A DNA stretch of 64,000 nucleotides from Chlorobium sp. (lineage in GTDB: Bacteria; Bacteroidota; Chlorobiia; Chlorobiales; Chlorobiaceae). The notes below the pieces were generated by a model. That model was not told the DNA's origin. It searched no databases and saw only the letters and a program-made list of their open reading frames with translations. Below, in pieces: positions 10,010-19,000 of this stretch (position 1 is the first letter of the stretch; every line of letters starts with the position of its first letter). Position numbers and translations under genes: made by a program. Where the stretch lies: positions 1 through 64,000 of the forward strand of contig SZXX01000027.1 in NCBI GenBank assembly GCA_005843825.1, given 5' to 3'.

Positions 10010-10489
10010 TGAGAGGCTTTCATGCGTCAGAGTTCTCTGGGGCCAGCCACACAGCCTTTTAAACTAAGGCTCTGCCCATTTTGCGATGTCGCGCCAGCAC
10101 ATGACCGATACCCCGCTCCGCTCGAATGAAGAGTTACCTCCATAAATCAACCAGGGCTGAAGTGCTTCTGAAGCGGCAAATCTTCCAGCTTTTAAGCCTG
10201 CACGGATATAGTCATTGGTGATTGTCCGCATATTACGCGAGTAGAAAGCACCCGGCTAAGAATGCTGTTTGAAGACTGTTTTTGGCTCTGCTTACGGTTA
10301 TAGCCGACCATAATTTCACACTGACGGTCCACGATAAAATAGAGTGGGTGCCTATCACATCACTGCTTGAATACAAGTTAGCGCCTGCAGACATTCACAT
10401 AGCAAAAAAAATTATGGCGATGGTGTGCTGAATTTATGATGCTGAGATATAGATGGCAATACTGAAATTCCCGGAATTCACCTCTGCGC
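10010..10489. other. Gene-poor stretch with two decayed fragments
   Basis: Nearly 480 bases without an intact gene. On the minus strand, 10064-10231 is an open 55-codon stretch (reading MRTITNDYIRAGLKAGRF near its start, ending DIAKWAEP) that looks like the C-terminal tail of an unidentified protein. Next to it, 10256-10290 matches the 3' end of the gene at 15164-15676. The block therefore looks like debris from rearrangement. Confidence 0.5.
10256..10310 (-). pseudogene. Fragment of a paralogue of the 15164-15676 gene
   Basis: About 30 bases ending in the same VFKQHS-stop codons as the gene at 15164 are preserved with a few substitutions; the rest of the gene is absent. Confidence 0.6.
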
Positions 10490-11344
10490 TTATGCCTTCT
10501 TCTCCTTTCCTGCTCCGCTCGGAAGTGAACGGAGTGTTGTTGCTGTGAGAGTTTGCATCTGACGGATGGCGATCTGGTTGAGCCGTTTTAGACGGTCGCC
10601 TTGCAAAAGATTCATGCGGATGAATTCGGCATTCATACCCTCAATGTTGGCAAGCACGAGCAATTGCTCAACAGTGGCATGGTCGCGCATGTTGCCTTCA
10701 AGTTTTGGTTTGGCGTCACGCCACTCTTTCGCGGTCAGGCCAAAAAGTGCAATATTGAGAATGTCAGCCTCACTGGCGTAGGTAATGGCGACTTGCGCGG
10801 GAGTGATTTCCGGCGGTATGAGATGCTCACGGATTGCATCGGTGTGGATGCGGTAGTTCAACTTTGAAAGGGTATGATTCAGGTTCCAGGAGAGGGAAAG
10901 GCGACGGTTTTCGTCATCCTTGAGACGCTGAAACTCCTTGATGAGGTAGAGTTTGAATTCAACTGATATCCATGAAGCGAACTCAAAGGCAATATCCTTA
11001 TGAGCGTAAGTGCCGCCATAACGCCCGGCCCGCGAAACAATACCGATAGCCTGACTCTTTTCAATCCATTGTTTTGGTGTGAGCGTAAAGCTGTTCAGAC
11101 CAGCCATGATTTTAATCCCGTCGAATTCGACGGGATTAAAATCACTGTTATTGAGTCGTTCCCAGACACCAAGAAACTCGATGGTGTTGCGGTTACGAAG
11201 CCAGTTCCGTATTACATCGTCTGCATGATCTGGATTCTTGTATTTGGCAATGTCCGTAAGGCTGAGATAGTCATCGTTTCCACTACTGACGATGCTGACC
11301 GTTGTTCCCTGAACATCCACCGTAGATTTCTTTGATTTGCTCAC
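10490..11344 (-). CDS. KilA-N domain protein
   Basis: The 284-aa product has an N-terminal KilA-N DNA-binding domain. Markers are DDYLSLTDIAKYKNPDHADD near residue 25, WLRNRNTIEFLGVWE near residue 48, and GRYGGTYAHKDIAFEFASWIS near residue 107. The C-terminal half (about 140-284) is helical and of unknown role. KilA-N domains are common in phages and phage-derived regulators. It stands alone, convergent with the Fic gene side, inside the accessory block. Confidence 0.88.
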   Translation of the reverse strand: MSKSKKSTVDVQGTTVSIVSSGNDDYLSLTDIAKYKNPDHADDVIRNWLRNRNTIEFLGVWERLNNSDFNPVEFDGIKIMAGLNSFTLTPKQWIEKSQAIGIVSRAGRYGGTYAHKDIAFEFASWISVEFKLYLIKEFQRLKDDENRRLSLSWNLNHTLSKLNYRIHTDAIREHLIPPEITPAQVAITYASEADILNIALFGLTAKEWRDAKPKLEGNMRDHATVEQLLVLANIEGMNAEFIRMNLLQGDRLKRLNQIAIRQMQTLTATTLRSLPSGAGKEKKA

Positions 11345-11846
11345 AGGTTTGCTCTCATCTTTTTGTAAATGGTCGTCCGGTTTTGTGTCTGCGAAGGTTC
11401 ACACAAGATAATCATTGAGGTGAGAAATGAACCCACGAGTATCAGCCAGATAAAATAAATCGCAGCTCAGTTGAAGCTCAAGGGCTGTTCAGAACGAAGC
11501 CTTGCGCTCTGCTGTAAATTTTATCTCACCTATTCTGGAATTTTGCAGACAGTGTCTGCAAAATCTGAAAGCAGGCAAAATGAGATCCAAAGTGGACTGA
11601 AGGAGATTCAAAAGACACTGTCTGTTACATCTTTTGATGCCACGCTCAATGCTCCCAAAATGCTTCATGAACTCTCCGAAACATTGGCTGGCAAATTCTC
11701 ACTGGGGTGGTCGCCCTCAACCAAATACTGACTGATTTCAGAAAAGCTTAAGGAGTTACTTGTTGCAGATCGCTTATCTGTTGAGAATAGAAAGTTTAAA
11801 ACAGGGGTAATGCCAAATAAGTGATATAAATAAAAGAAGATAGGTC
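11345..11846. other. Gap with the remnant of a toxin gene end
   Basis: The last part (about 11773-11846) resembles 8208-8282: an eroded toxin 3' end (ATCTGTTGAGAA) followed by AATAAGTGATATAAATAAAA and the ribosome site of the XRE gene. This shows that the duplicated block started inside the toxin gene. ORF 11471-11731 (86 codons) lies in the gap but has no recognisable domain or ribosome site, so it is not called. Confidence 0.5.
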
Positions 11847-12410
11847 GTGGCAGGCCTTAGATTTACATCGTCAGGAGATGCGGCAGCATCACTTGCTGGA
11901 GATGAAAAGGTAAAGCTGCAGGTTGATGAAGAGATTTGTTGCAGTCAGCTTGTCAATACCCTTCTCCAACTGAGAATAGAAAAGGGCATCTCTCAAAAAG
12001 AGCTGGCAAAAAGAATAGGTTGCGATCCGAGCAAAATCTCCAGACTAGAGTCTGGTAACGACTTGCAGTTGAAAATGGGTGATGTGATGCAGTACCTCTC
12101 TGCTCTCAATGTGAAAATGAATATGGTTTTTGAAGACACTTCACTCCCTGTTGCCGAGCAGATTAAACAGGATGTTTATCTTATTCATGAAAAGCTGGAA
12201 CAACTTGTAAAACTGGCAAAGCAGGTTGATGGAGATGAGATTATCATCAATAAGATTCACGTTTTTTGCAGTGAGGTCTTATTTAATTTCCTTTCGCGGT
12301 TTGGCGACAGCTATAAGAAGTTGTGTGTTGTTTCCGGGCATGACAATCCGGCCTTGCCGGGCTCAATGCAAATACCTTATGATTCTGATACAGGTTATCG
12401 TGGAGGTTGA
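11847..12410 (+). CDS. Second XRE antitoxin-like regulator, without toxin
   Basis: This 187-aa protein is nearly identical to the 8283 product over about 155 residues, including the helix-turn-helix ISQKELAKRIGCDPSKISRLESG. It also starts with GTG after an AGAAGATAGG site. The C-terminus after FLSRFGD is different (SYKKLCVVSGH onward). No toxin gene precedes it. It may act as a solitary antitoxin that can bind the toxin or operator of the first copy. Confidence 0.75.
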   Translation: MAGLRFTSSGDAAASLAGDEKVKLQVDEEICCSQLVNTLLQLRIEKGISQKELAKRIGCDPSKISRLESGNDLQLKMGDVMQYLSALNVKMNMVFEDTSLPVAEQIKQDVYLIHEKLEQLVKLAKQVDGDEIIINKIHVFCSEVLFNFLSRFGDSYKKLCVVSGHDNPALPGSMQIPYDSDTGYRGG

Positions 12411-12476
12411 AATGGTCTGGATGCAGCACTCCTGTGAATACATGGATGATCAACCGGAATGTTTATTCTTTTTTTT

Positions 12477-13190
12477 CTACCGATCCTCAAACAGCTCTCC
12501 CGTCTCATTGCTTTCGTCATAAGGATCAATGCAGTCGTGCTGGCTGTTCTTGGGGTTGTTGACTTTCGTTGAGACTGGATAAAGAGCAAGTGCATCGTCT
12601 TTTGATGGCTGCAGCAACCCTCCTGCTTCTGGCTTGCTGGCATCGAGCCACTCTTTCCAGTGTTCCGGCTCAAGGATAACCGGCATTCGATCATGAACGA
12701 ATTTCATTTCACGGTTGGCATCGGTGGTGATGATCGTGCACGAAACAACAGGTGCTGCACTGGCATCCGCCTTCCAGATGTCCCACAATCCTGCGAATGC
12801 CATGGGTTTGCCGTCACCGCGGTGAATGTAGAAAGGCTGCTTTTTGCTTTGGCCGGTTTGCTTCCATTCATAGAAGCCGCTGGCAGGGATGATGCAGTGC
12901 GTCCGGTGCAGCATGTGGCGAAAGTATGGCTTTATGGCAAGGGTTTCAGCTCGGGCATTGATTGGCCGGACTTTCGGCATTGCCTTTGCCCAGTGCGGGA
13001 TAACGCCCCAGTGTGCGAAGGTGAGCGTATACTTGCTCTGGTCTCCCAGGAGAGCTACAATATCGGTATCGGGCGCAATGTTGTAGTTTGCTGAAAAGTC
13101 AATCTCCTGCTCCTCGACAAATGGGAGTTCGTACTGGTGGAGCTGTTTGATGAAATCCTTGAGCTCAAAGAAGACGAATCGGCCGCACAT
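12477..13190 (-). CDS. SOS response-associated peptidase (SRAP/YedK/HMCES family)
   Basis: The start is set at MCGRFVFF because the catalytic Cys2 must be exposed after Met removal, so the longer ORF is rejected. The 237-aa protein has the SRAP landmarks NYNIAPDT, PRINARAETL-like VRPINARAETLA and CIIPASGFYEWKQ (Glu and nearby His). It also has TTDANREMKFVHDRMPVIL. Family members form thiazolidine crosslinks with abasic sites in single-stranded DNA and protect them. It sits downstream of umuD and the RhuM-Doc gene in one minus-strand group, which fits a DNA-damage role. Confidence 0.93.
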   Translation of the reverse strand: MCGRFVFFELKDFIKQLHQYELPFVEEQEIDFSANYNIAPDTDIVALLGDQSKYTLTFAHWGVIPHWAKAMPKVRPINARAETLAIKPYFRHMLHRTHCIIPASGFYEWKQTGQSKKQPFYIHRGDGKPMAFAGLWDIWKADASAAPVVSCTIITTDANREMKFVHDRMPVILEPEHWKEWLDASKPEAGGLLQPSKDDALALYPVSTKVNNPKNSQHDCIDPYDESNETGELFEDR

Positions 13191-13234
13191 GGAAGGAGTT
13201 TTATCAACAATACTTGTAGAATCTAATATGTGAA

Positions 13235-13738
13235 TTACCGCACCTTGTGCACCACATAGGCAACAATGCCCCACACCAGAAAATCATTCTCCTCGGTAAT
13301 CTTGATCGGCTTGAATTCAGCATTGGCTGGCATGAGATAAATGCCGTCTTTCTCTACTGCAAGGCGCTTCAGCGTGAATTCGCCGTCAATGGCACAGACA
13401 GCAACGCAGCCATCTTTCGGTTCCTGTGCCTTATCAATAACCAGCAGGTCGCCATTCTGAATACCAGCATCTTTCATTGAATGCCCTTTCACTCGGGCAT
13501 AAAACGTGGCTTCAGGGTTTTTGATGAGCTCTTTATTGAGGTCAAGAGCCATCTCAATATAGTCTTCAGCAGGCGATGGAAAGCCAGCAGAGACTGGCGA
13601 TCCGGCAAGCGGCAACTCAAGCGCGGTTGAGCAGTCAGCGGCAAAAAGCGAGAGAGCGGCGTTTGGAACCTTTCCCCAGAGTGGAGTCAGAGTGTTCTGA
13701 ATGAATGCCTCATATGCAGTTTCAGTGGTGGATATCAT
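13235..13738 (-). CDS. umuD: UmuD-like S24 peptidase
   Basis: The 167-aa protein has the self-cleavage region SAGFPSPAEDYIE near residue 47, with an Ala-Gly scissile bond. The catalytic serine is in VKGHSMKDAG and the lysine in EFTLKRLAV. UmuD is cleaved on RecA filaments and then partners UmuC in translesion synthesis. No umuC follows; the next gene is the SRAP peptidase. It overlaps the RhuM-Doc gene by ATGA, so translation is coupled. It could still be a LexA/CI-type regulator, but no N-terminal helix-turn-helix is seen. Confidence 0.88.
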   Translation of the reverse strand: MISTTETAYEAFIQNTLTPLWGKVPNAALSLFAADCSTALELPLAGSPVSAGFPSPAEDYIEMALDLNKELIKNPEATFYARVKGHSMKDAGIQNGDLLVIDKAQEPKDGCVAVCAIDGEFTLKRLAVEKDGIYLMPANAEFKPIKITEENDFLVWGIVAYVVHKVR

Positions 13739-14745
13739 GATGATTTCCGGTTCAGGATGCTCAGAACAATGTGAACCATGGTATCCTTTTCATCCGGTTT
13801 CGAGACGGCAATCAGCAGCGTCAGTGCTGCCAAACCGTCGTTTCCAATGATACGGGTTCCATCAGATTGGTAGAGTAAACCGTTTTTTTCGAGAAAGAAA
13901 ATAAACAGGGCGGCGGCAATGCGTTTGTTGCCATCAACGAAGGAGTGGTTCTTTACCACCAGATAGATGAGCATCGCAGCTTTGTGTTCAAGAGTAGGGT
14001 ATAATTCGGTTCCCCCAAAACTTTGGTAAATCTGGTTTACAGAGCTGTCGAAGCTGTCGTCTTTTTGTTTTCCGAAAACACCCGAGTCGAAATCCCTGCG
14101 CATGGCTTCTATTACGGTCAAGAACTCCTCTTTGCGAATGACGATAGCCCGTGTTCTTGTATTCCCTTCTTTTGCAAGGGCTTCATGGTCATAATCATCA
14201 AGGATTTCCAATCCTTTTGAGAAATCGGAGAGTAAGCGCACGATGGCGCGTACTTCGTCAATCGTCTCAACCTGTTCAAGTATGGATCGTTCCACCATGG
14301 CGATGGACCCACGCAGTTCCTCGATCCGCTGCTGCTGTTCAAGCAGCCTTTTCTGGTTGATGGTATAGCCTTTGACTAAATGTTCTTTCAGGATACGGTT
14401 AGCCCAGATGCGGAACTGGGTGCCCCGTTTTGAGTTGACCCGGTAACCGACCGAGAGAATCATGTCGAGGTTGTAGTAGCGTATGTTACGGTTGACTTGA
14501 CGGGCGCCCTCTTGGCGAACTTGTGCAAAATTTGCACAAGTTGCCTCTTTTTCAAGCTCGCCTGAGTCAATGATGTTTTTAATGTGCTTGGTGAGCGAAG
14601 TTCGATCAGTATTAAAAAGTTCTTCAAGCTGATACTGAGTAAGCCATAACGTCTCAGACTTCATCCTGACCTCGGTCTGAACCGTACCGTCATTAGATGT
14701 ATAGATGACGATTTCACCTGTATTTGCGGTTATTTCCTTTTCCAT
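13735..14745 (-). CDS. RhuM-type protein fused to a Doc/Fic domain
   Basis: The 336-aa protein has an N-terminal RhuM domain (about 20-130) with TLWLTQYQLEELFNTDRTS and RYYNLDMILSVGYRVNSKRG. After a linker comes a C-terminal Doc-type Fic domain with NHSFVDGNKRIAAALF near residue 265. The HxFxDGNKR motif matches Doc kinases and related Fic enzymes. RhuM proteins are widespread in mobile regions and their role is unclear. It overlaps umuD by ATGA. No separate Phd-type antitoxin is present, so the RhuM half may control the Doc half. Confidence 0.87.
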   Translation of the reverse strand: MEKEITANTGEIVIYTSNDGTVQTEVRMKSETLWLTQYQLEELFNTDRTSLTKHIKNIIDSGELEKEATCANFAQVRQEGARQVNRNIRYYNLDMILSVGYRVNSKRGTQFRIWANRILKEHLVKGYTINQKRLLEQQQRIEELRGSIAMVERSILEQVETIDEVRAIVRLLSDFSKGLEILDDYDHEALAKEGNTRTRAIVIRKEEFLTVIEAMRRDFDSGVFGKQKDDSFDSSVNQIYQSFGGTELYPTLEHKAAMLIYLVVKNHSFVDGNKRIAAALFIFFLEKNGLLYQSDGTRIIGNDGLAALTLLIAVSKPDEKDTMVHIVLSILNRKSS

Positions 14746-14826
14746 ATCGTCTCTATTACTTTTTTCAAAAACAGCCTGAAGTGTCTGGATTGCTGTGCCA
14801 GCAAGCGGCAGCAGCTAGTGCTACGG

Positions 14827-15003
14827 TTATTTCTTGATATAAGCGTTGAGGGCAATCGTTATCGGTTTCCCATCAACCATTGCCGTAGTCACAGCATTCC
14901 CGCGTGTGCTTGCAACTACAAGCGTCTTGCCTGATGAAGAAGGCGTGGGTGTTTCAAGGTCAATTTCTATGCAGAGCTTGCCATTTTTGATCTCAACAGT
15001 CAT
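14827..15003 (-). CDS. Small conserved hypothetical protein
   Basis: A 58-aa protein starting MTVEIKNGKLCIEID and ending ITIALNAYIKK. The pattern of short beta strands with a central SSSGKTLVVASTRGN matches, from memory, a small uncharacterised family found in many bacteria. No catalytic motif is visible. An ATG two codons upstream is also possible. It stands alone between the RhuM-Doc gene and the next unknown. Confidence 0.6.
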   Translation of the reverse strand: MTVEIKNGKLCIEIDLETPTPSSSGKTLVVASTRGNAVTTAMVDGKPITIALNAYIKK

Positions 15004-15163
15004 GGCCATGGCGATGTTGGGTTTTGGTTTGTGAGAACAGAAAAAATAATATAGCGAAAGTAAAACTACGAGGTAGTCAATGTCAGCAATGTGCCGTTAT
15101 CTCGGGTTGTGGATAAGATAGGGAAACGGTTGCTGAAAGATGTAGCGAGGAGCAACCACCAGG

Positions 15164-15676
15164 CTAAGAGTGCTGTTTGAAGACTGTTTTGGCGATAGCA
15201 TGCCTGACCATATCATTGGTTGTAAACGCTGAGTGAATGAGGAGAACCCGCTCTGCAATGCCCTTTTGGCCTTTTTGCCTGGCACAAATTGCACGCAACT
15301 CGGGAGCAAACCCTACGCCAATGAGGCGCATGCCTTCGATTATACCGGTTGTTGCTTCCACAAGAAAAATTGCAATTGCATTTGATTCTGACGCCAACCA
15401 GACTCTGCGGGTTTCATCATCAAATTTTGAGATATCAAACGAGATATCAATGCTGAAATTCTCTCCGAAATCCACGACCAGAAAAGGAATATCACGCTGC
15501 TCAAAGAGCGACGCAGTGATTGTACCTCTTGTAAACAGTTTTCTTTCTTTGCGAGAAATCTTTTTGAGTGACATCAGGATATGGAAAAAGCCTTCTGTCG
15601 GGATCGCAACATTCATTTCCCGGCCAGTACAGTACTCTTCATGGGGAAAAAGTTGACCAACTCTGTATGCGTCCAT
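15164..15676 (-). CDS. Hypothetical protein
   Basis: A 170-aa soluble protein beginning MDAYRVGQLFPHEEY, with mixed alpha-beta character and a central hydrophobic strand NAIAIFLVEATTGIIEGMRLIGVG. I do not recognise the family. A fragment of a paralogue lies at 10256-10310, so it belongs to a gene family that has been copied locally. The genuine coding frame is supported by length and the conserved 3' end of that fragment. Confidence 0.6.
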   Translation of the reverse strand: MDAYRVGQLFPHEEYCTGREMNVAIPTEGFFHILMSLKKISRKERKLFTRGTITASLFEQRDIPFLVVDFGENFSIDISFDISKFDDETRRVWLASESNAIAIFLVEATTGIIEGMRLIGVGFAPELRAICARQKGQKGIAERVLLIHSAFTTNDMVRHAIAKTVFKQHS

Positions 15677-16068
15677 AACTTTGAAGGTTGACTCCTGTTA
15701 CTGCCAGACTGATTTGCTGTAAGGTAAAAAGGATTTGAAAATATTTGATACTCAATACAGCTTCTTTGACTTGGTCTTCAGCGGTAAAATGCTGTCTTAT
15801 TAAACGAAGTTTTTTTGAGACAGCAAAATCGTGTTACTGGTCTCTAAAAAGACAAAGATTTTCATACCTCAGACAGTTTATGTCCTCCCGACACTGCTAT
15901 ATTTCAGATGAAAAGCTCGGTGATTTGCATGTAACGTGTTTTATTTCTTTTATTTGATGTGATGTGAATATTTAGTAAATATCACACTGATGATAGCCTG
16001 AAACTACGGGGTATCATTATACCTTAGAACTTCTTTTTTAGAGTCAACACTCATCCTTTTCCAAACTG
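15677..16068. promoter_or_regulatory. Leader region of the defence operon with a palindromic operator candidate
   Basis: Almost 400 bases upstream of the large helicase gene contain no convincing gene (ORF 15745-15957 lacks support). At 15964-15985 is the near-perfect palindrome GTGAATATTTA-G-TAAATATCAC, about 85 bases before the first start codon. This is the usual place for a repressor site. No regulator gene is encoded next to it. Confidence 0.4.
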
Positions 16069-19000
16069 ATGCAGGCATTCAAAGTTCATAAGGCTATCGT
16101 TGAGGATTACAAAAACTATCTCAACAGCTTCACTAATATCAAGGATGTCCGCATAAAAGAGAAGGTAAAGGATGCTTTTGATCAGGGGATTTTTTTACCG
16201 GAACCTCTTCTTCAGTTTAACCCATCGTTTGAGCTTGGCGAATCTCTTCAGGAGCTTCAGCTCAAAGAGCCTATCCATGATGATCTGAAAAAGATTTTCG
16301 GTTCGTATAACCTCTATTTTCATCAGGTCGAGGCCATCAAGAAAGGGGTTAATGGCAAAAGTTTTGTTGTGACGTCGGGGACGGGTTCAGGAAAATCGCT
16401 GACCTATCTGGCGACAATTTTTAACAAAATCCTGAAAAATGGTGCTTCTCAAGGTATCAAGGCGATCATTGTTTATCCGATGAATGCCTTGATTAATTCG
16501 CAGGAAGAGGAGATAAAAAAATATGAGATCAATTACCTGAAGTCATCATTGCCTGAAGAAGTTGTTATCGATGAAGCAGGAAAAAGTCTGGATGAAATTA
16601 TTGGCATCCTTAAAACAAAAACACAGCATCGGTTTCCTATCTCTTATGCGAAATATACCGGACAGGAAAATGAAGAGGCTCGTGCCAGATTAAAGGATGA
16701 TCCACCCTCAATCATTCTCACTAACTACATGATGCTTGAGCTCATCATGACCAGGAATAGTGAGCGATGGCTTCGGGAGAGCTTGAAAAAAAACCTGGAA
16801 TACCTTGTCTTTGATGAGTTGCATACCTATCGAGGCCGCCAGGGGTCAGATGTTTCAATGCTTATTCGCAGAATCAGTAAAATCGCAATCACTCCGCTTG
16901 TTTTTATCGGGACTTCAGCCACACTTGCCAGTAAAGGCTCCCCTGAGGATAAAAAAAAGGCGATCGCTCGTGTTGCTGAAAAGATATTTGGTCAACCCTT
17001 TACATCTGACCAGATCGTTAATGAAAAACTACGGTCATGCACCAATTATAAAGGGACCATACCAAAAGGCTTTGATCTGCAGGAGGCTATTTCCCAGCCA
17101 TTACAGTCATCATTGACGCCGGAATCTTTTTTCAGTAACCCCCTTGCAATCTGGCTTGAAAACAGGGTTGCTTTGAAGCGATACCCGGACGATCATATTG
17201 AGAGAGAAGATCCGCAGACGTTACAGCAGATTGCTGAAAAACTCCAGGAGGACTCGCAGGACTCTTTTGAAAACTGCAGGCAATCCATTTTCCGGTTTCT
17301 AGAATGGATGGAGCAGCTTAATGCACACAATACAGATAATCTTAAGAGACCAGAGACATATCTTCCCTTTAAAATCCACCAGTTTATTGCCCAAACCGGC
17401 AATGTATATGTTACCCTCGATGGGAGGGATGAGCGGGATATAACGCTTGAAACCAATCGTTACATTCGGAAAAGCGGGCAGGACAAGCCATTGTTTCCAG
17501 TTGTTTTCAGCCGCTATTCCGGGTACGAATTTATCTGTGTCCGCAAGGAGAGCGGAAAATTTCTGCCAAGAAATCCGGATGACCTTCCGGAAAGAATAGT
17601 TAGAGATGACCTTAAGGGGGATAAGAAAACAGGGATGCCCAAAAGGGTTCTGTCGGAAAGTGATTTTTCTGCCGGGTATCTGATTATTCCTGAAGATGGT
17701 GATGAGCTATGGAATGAAGAGCATATTGAGCTCTTGCCGGAAAGCTGGTTTAACATCAATAAATCAGGGAAATCCTTACTCAACTATTATGAACACCAGC
17801 TTCCTCAGCAAGTGTGGTTTGATGCTGATGGTACTTTTTCCTCCGAGGATGCTCTTCCCCTATCCGGCTGGTATGTTCCAGCCCGTTTATTGATTGACCC
17901 AACCTCTGGAGTTGTTTTTGATGCCAAAACAAACGAGAATACCAAGTTGATGAGGATTGGCAATGAAGGAAGAAGTACGGCAACAACGATTATTTCTTTC
18001 AGCATTATCAAAGCCCTTCAAGGAGAGCGGGTTGCGGCTGAAAGTCAGAAGCTCTTGAGTTTTACAGATAACAGGCAGGATGCATCGCTCCAGGCAGGTC
18101 ATTTCAATGACTTTATGATGCTCGGTATGATGCGCTCTGCAATTTACCATGCCCTTAAAGCAGCTCCAGAAAACAGGCTGACCATTGACACTATCAGTGA
18201 TGAGGTGTTCAGGAAGCTGAAACTCCCGGAAGAGGAGTATGCAAGAATTCCCTCTTCCGATCCCGGATGGCCTGATCCGGAAAACGAAAAGGCTATAAAA
18301 GACTATCTCCTTATCCGGATTCTCTACGACCTCAAAAGAGGGTGGAGATACAATACTCCCAATCTTGAACAGTGTGCTTTGCTGAACATCGGTTATCGCC
18401 GCTTGCAGGATTTTTCAGAACAGAACCGTTTTTTCGAAACCATTCCTTTCTTTGATGGACTTCCGGCAACGGAGAGGTATGACATTTTGCTTCAGGTACT
18501 CAATTTTTTCAGAACCTCCTATGCATTTGAATATTACAAACTGACAGACAAAAGGATTGAAACCGAAGAGCGTCTTAAAAACCGCCTTGATGAAAACAAG
18601 CTCTGGTCGCTCGAACAGGATGAAAAAATAGATACCCCCTATATTCTACTTCCCCGGTCAGTCGGTGAAACCAATTTCAGGATGTATACGGCCAGCGTTG
18701 GCCCACAGAGTAACCTTGGCAAGTATATCAGAAGATACTCAAGCAGAAAATCGATTGGTTCACTCCATGGCTCAGACCTCTCTGATGCTATTGAGGCGAT
18801 CTGTCTGCTGCTGGAACGCGGGCATTTTCTTCGATCTGAAAAGGTCCACGGCACTAAAGGTGATTGCGTCGGGTTTCGTCTGCGAATCGACAGTATCTAC
18901 TGGGAACTTGGCAATGGTCGGGATACTCTGCCTGATGAAGTCCGCACTCAAAGTTATCTTGGCGCAATTCAACAGAAACCGAATGACTTCTTCAAGAAAT

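Noticed and set aside
11471-11731. 86-codon ORF before the second XRE gene
   Set aside because: No ribosome site, no recognisable domain, and it overlaps sequence related to the eroded toxin region.
12226-12522. 98-codon ORF at the end of the second XRE gene
   Set aside because: It is an alternative frame of the XRE gene running into the SRAP 3' side.
15745-15957. 70-codon ORF in the leader of the defence operon
   Set aside because: Composition and lack of a ribosome site suggest chance; the sequence is AT-rich non-coding.
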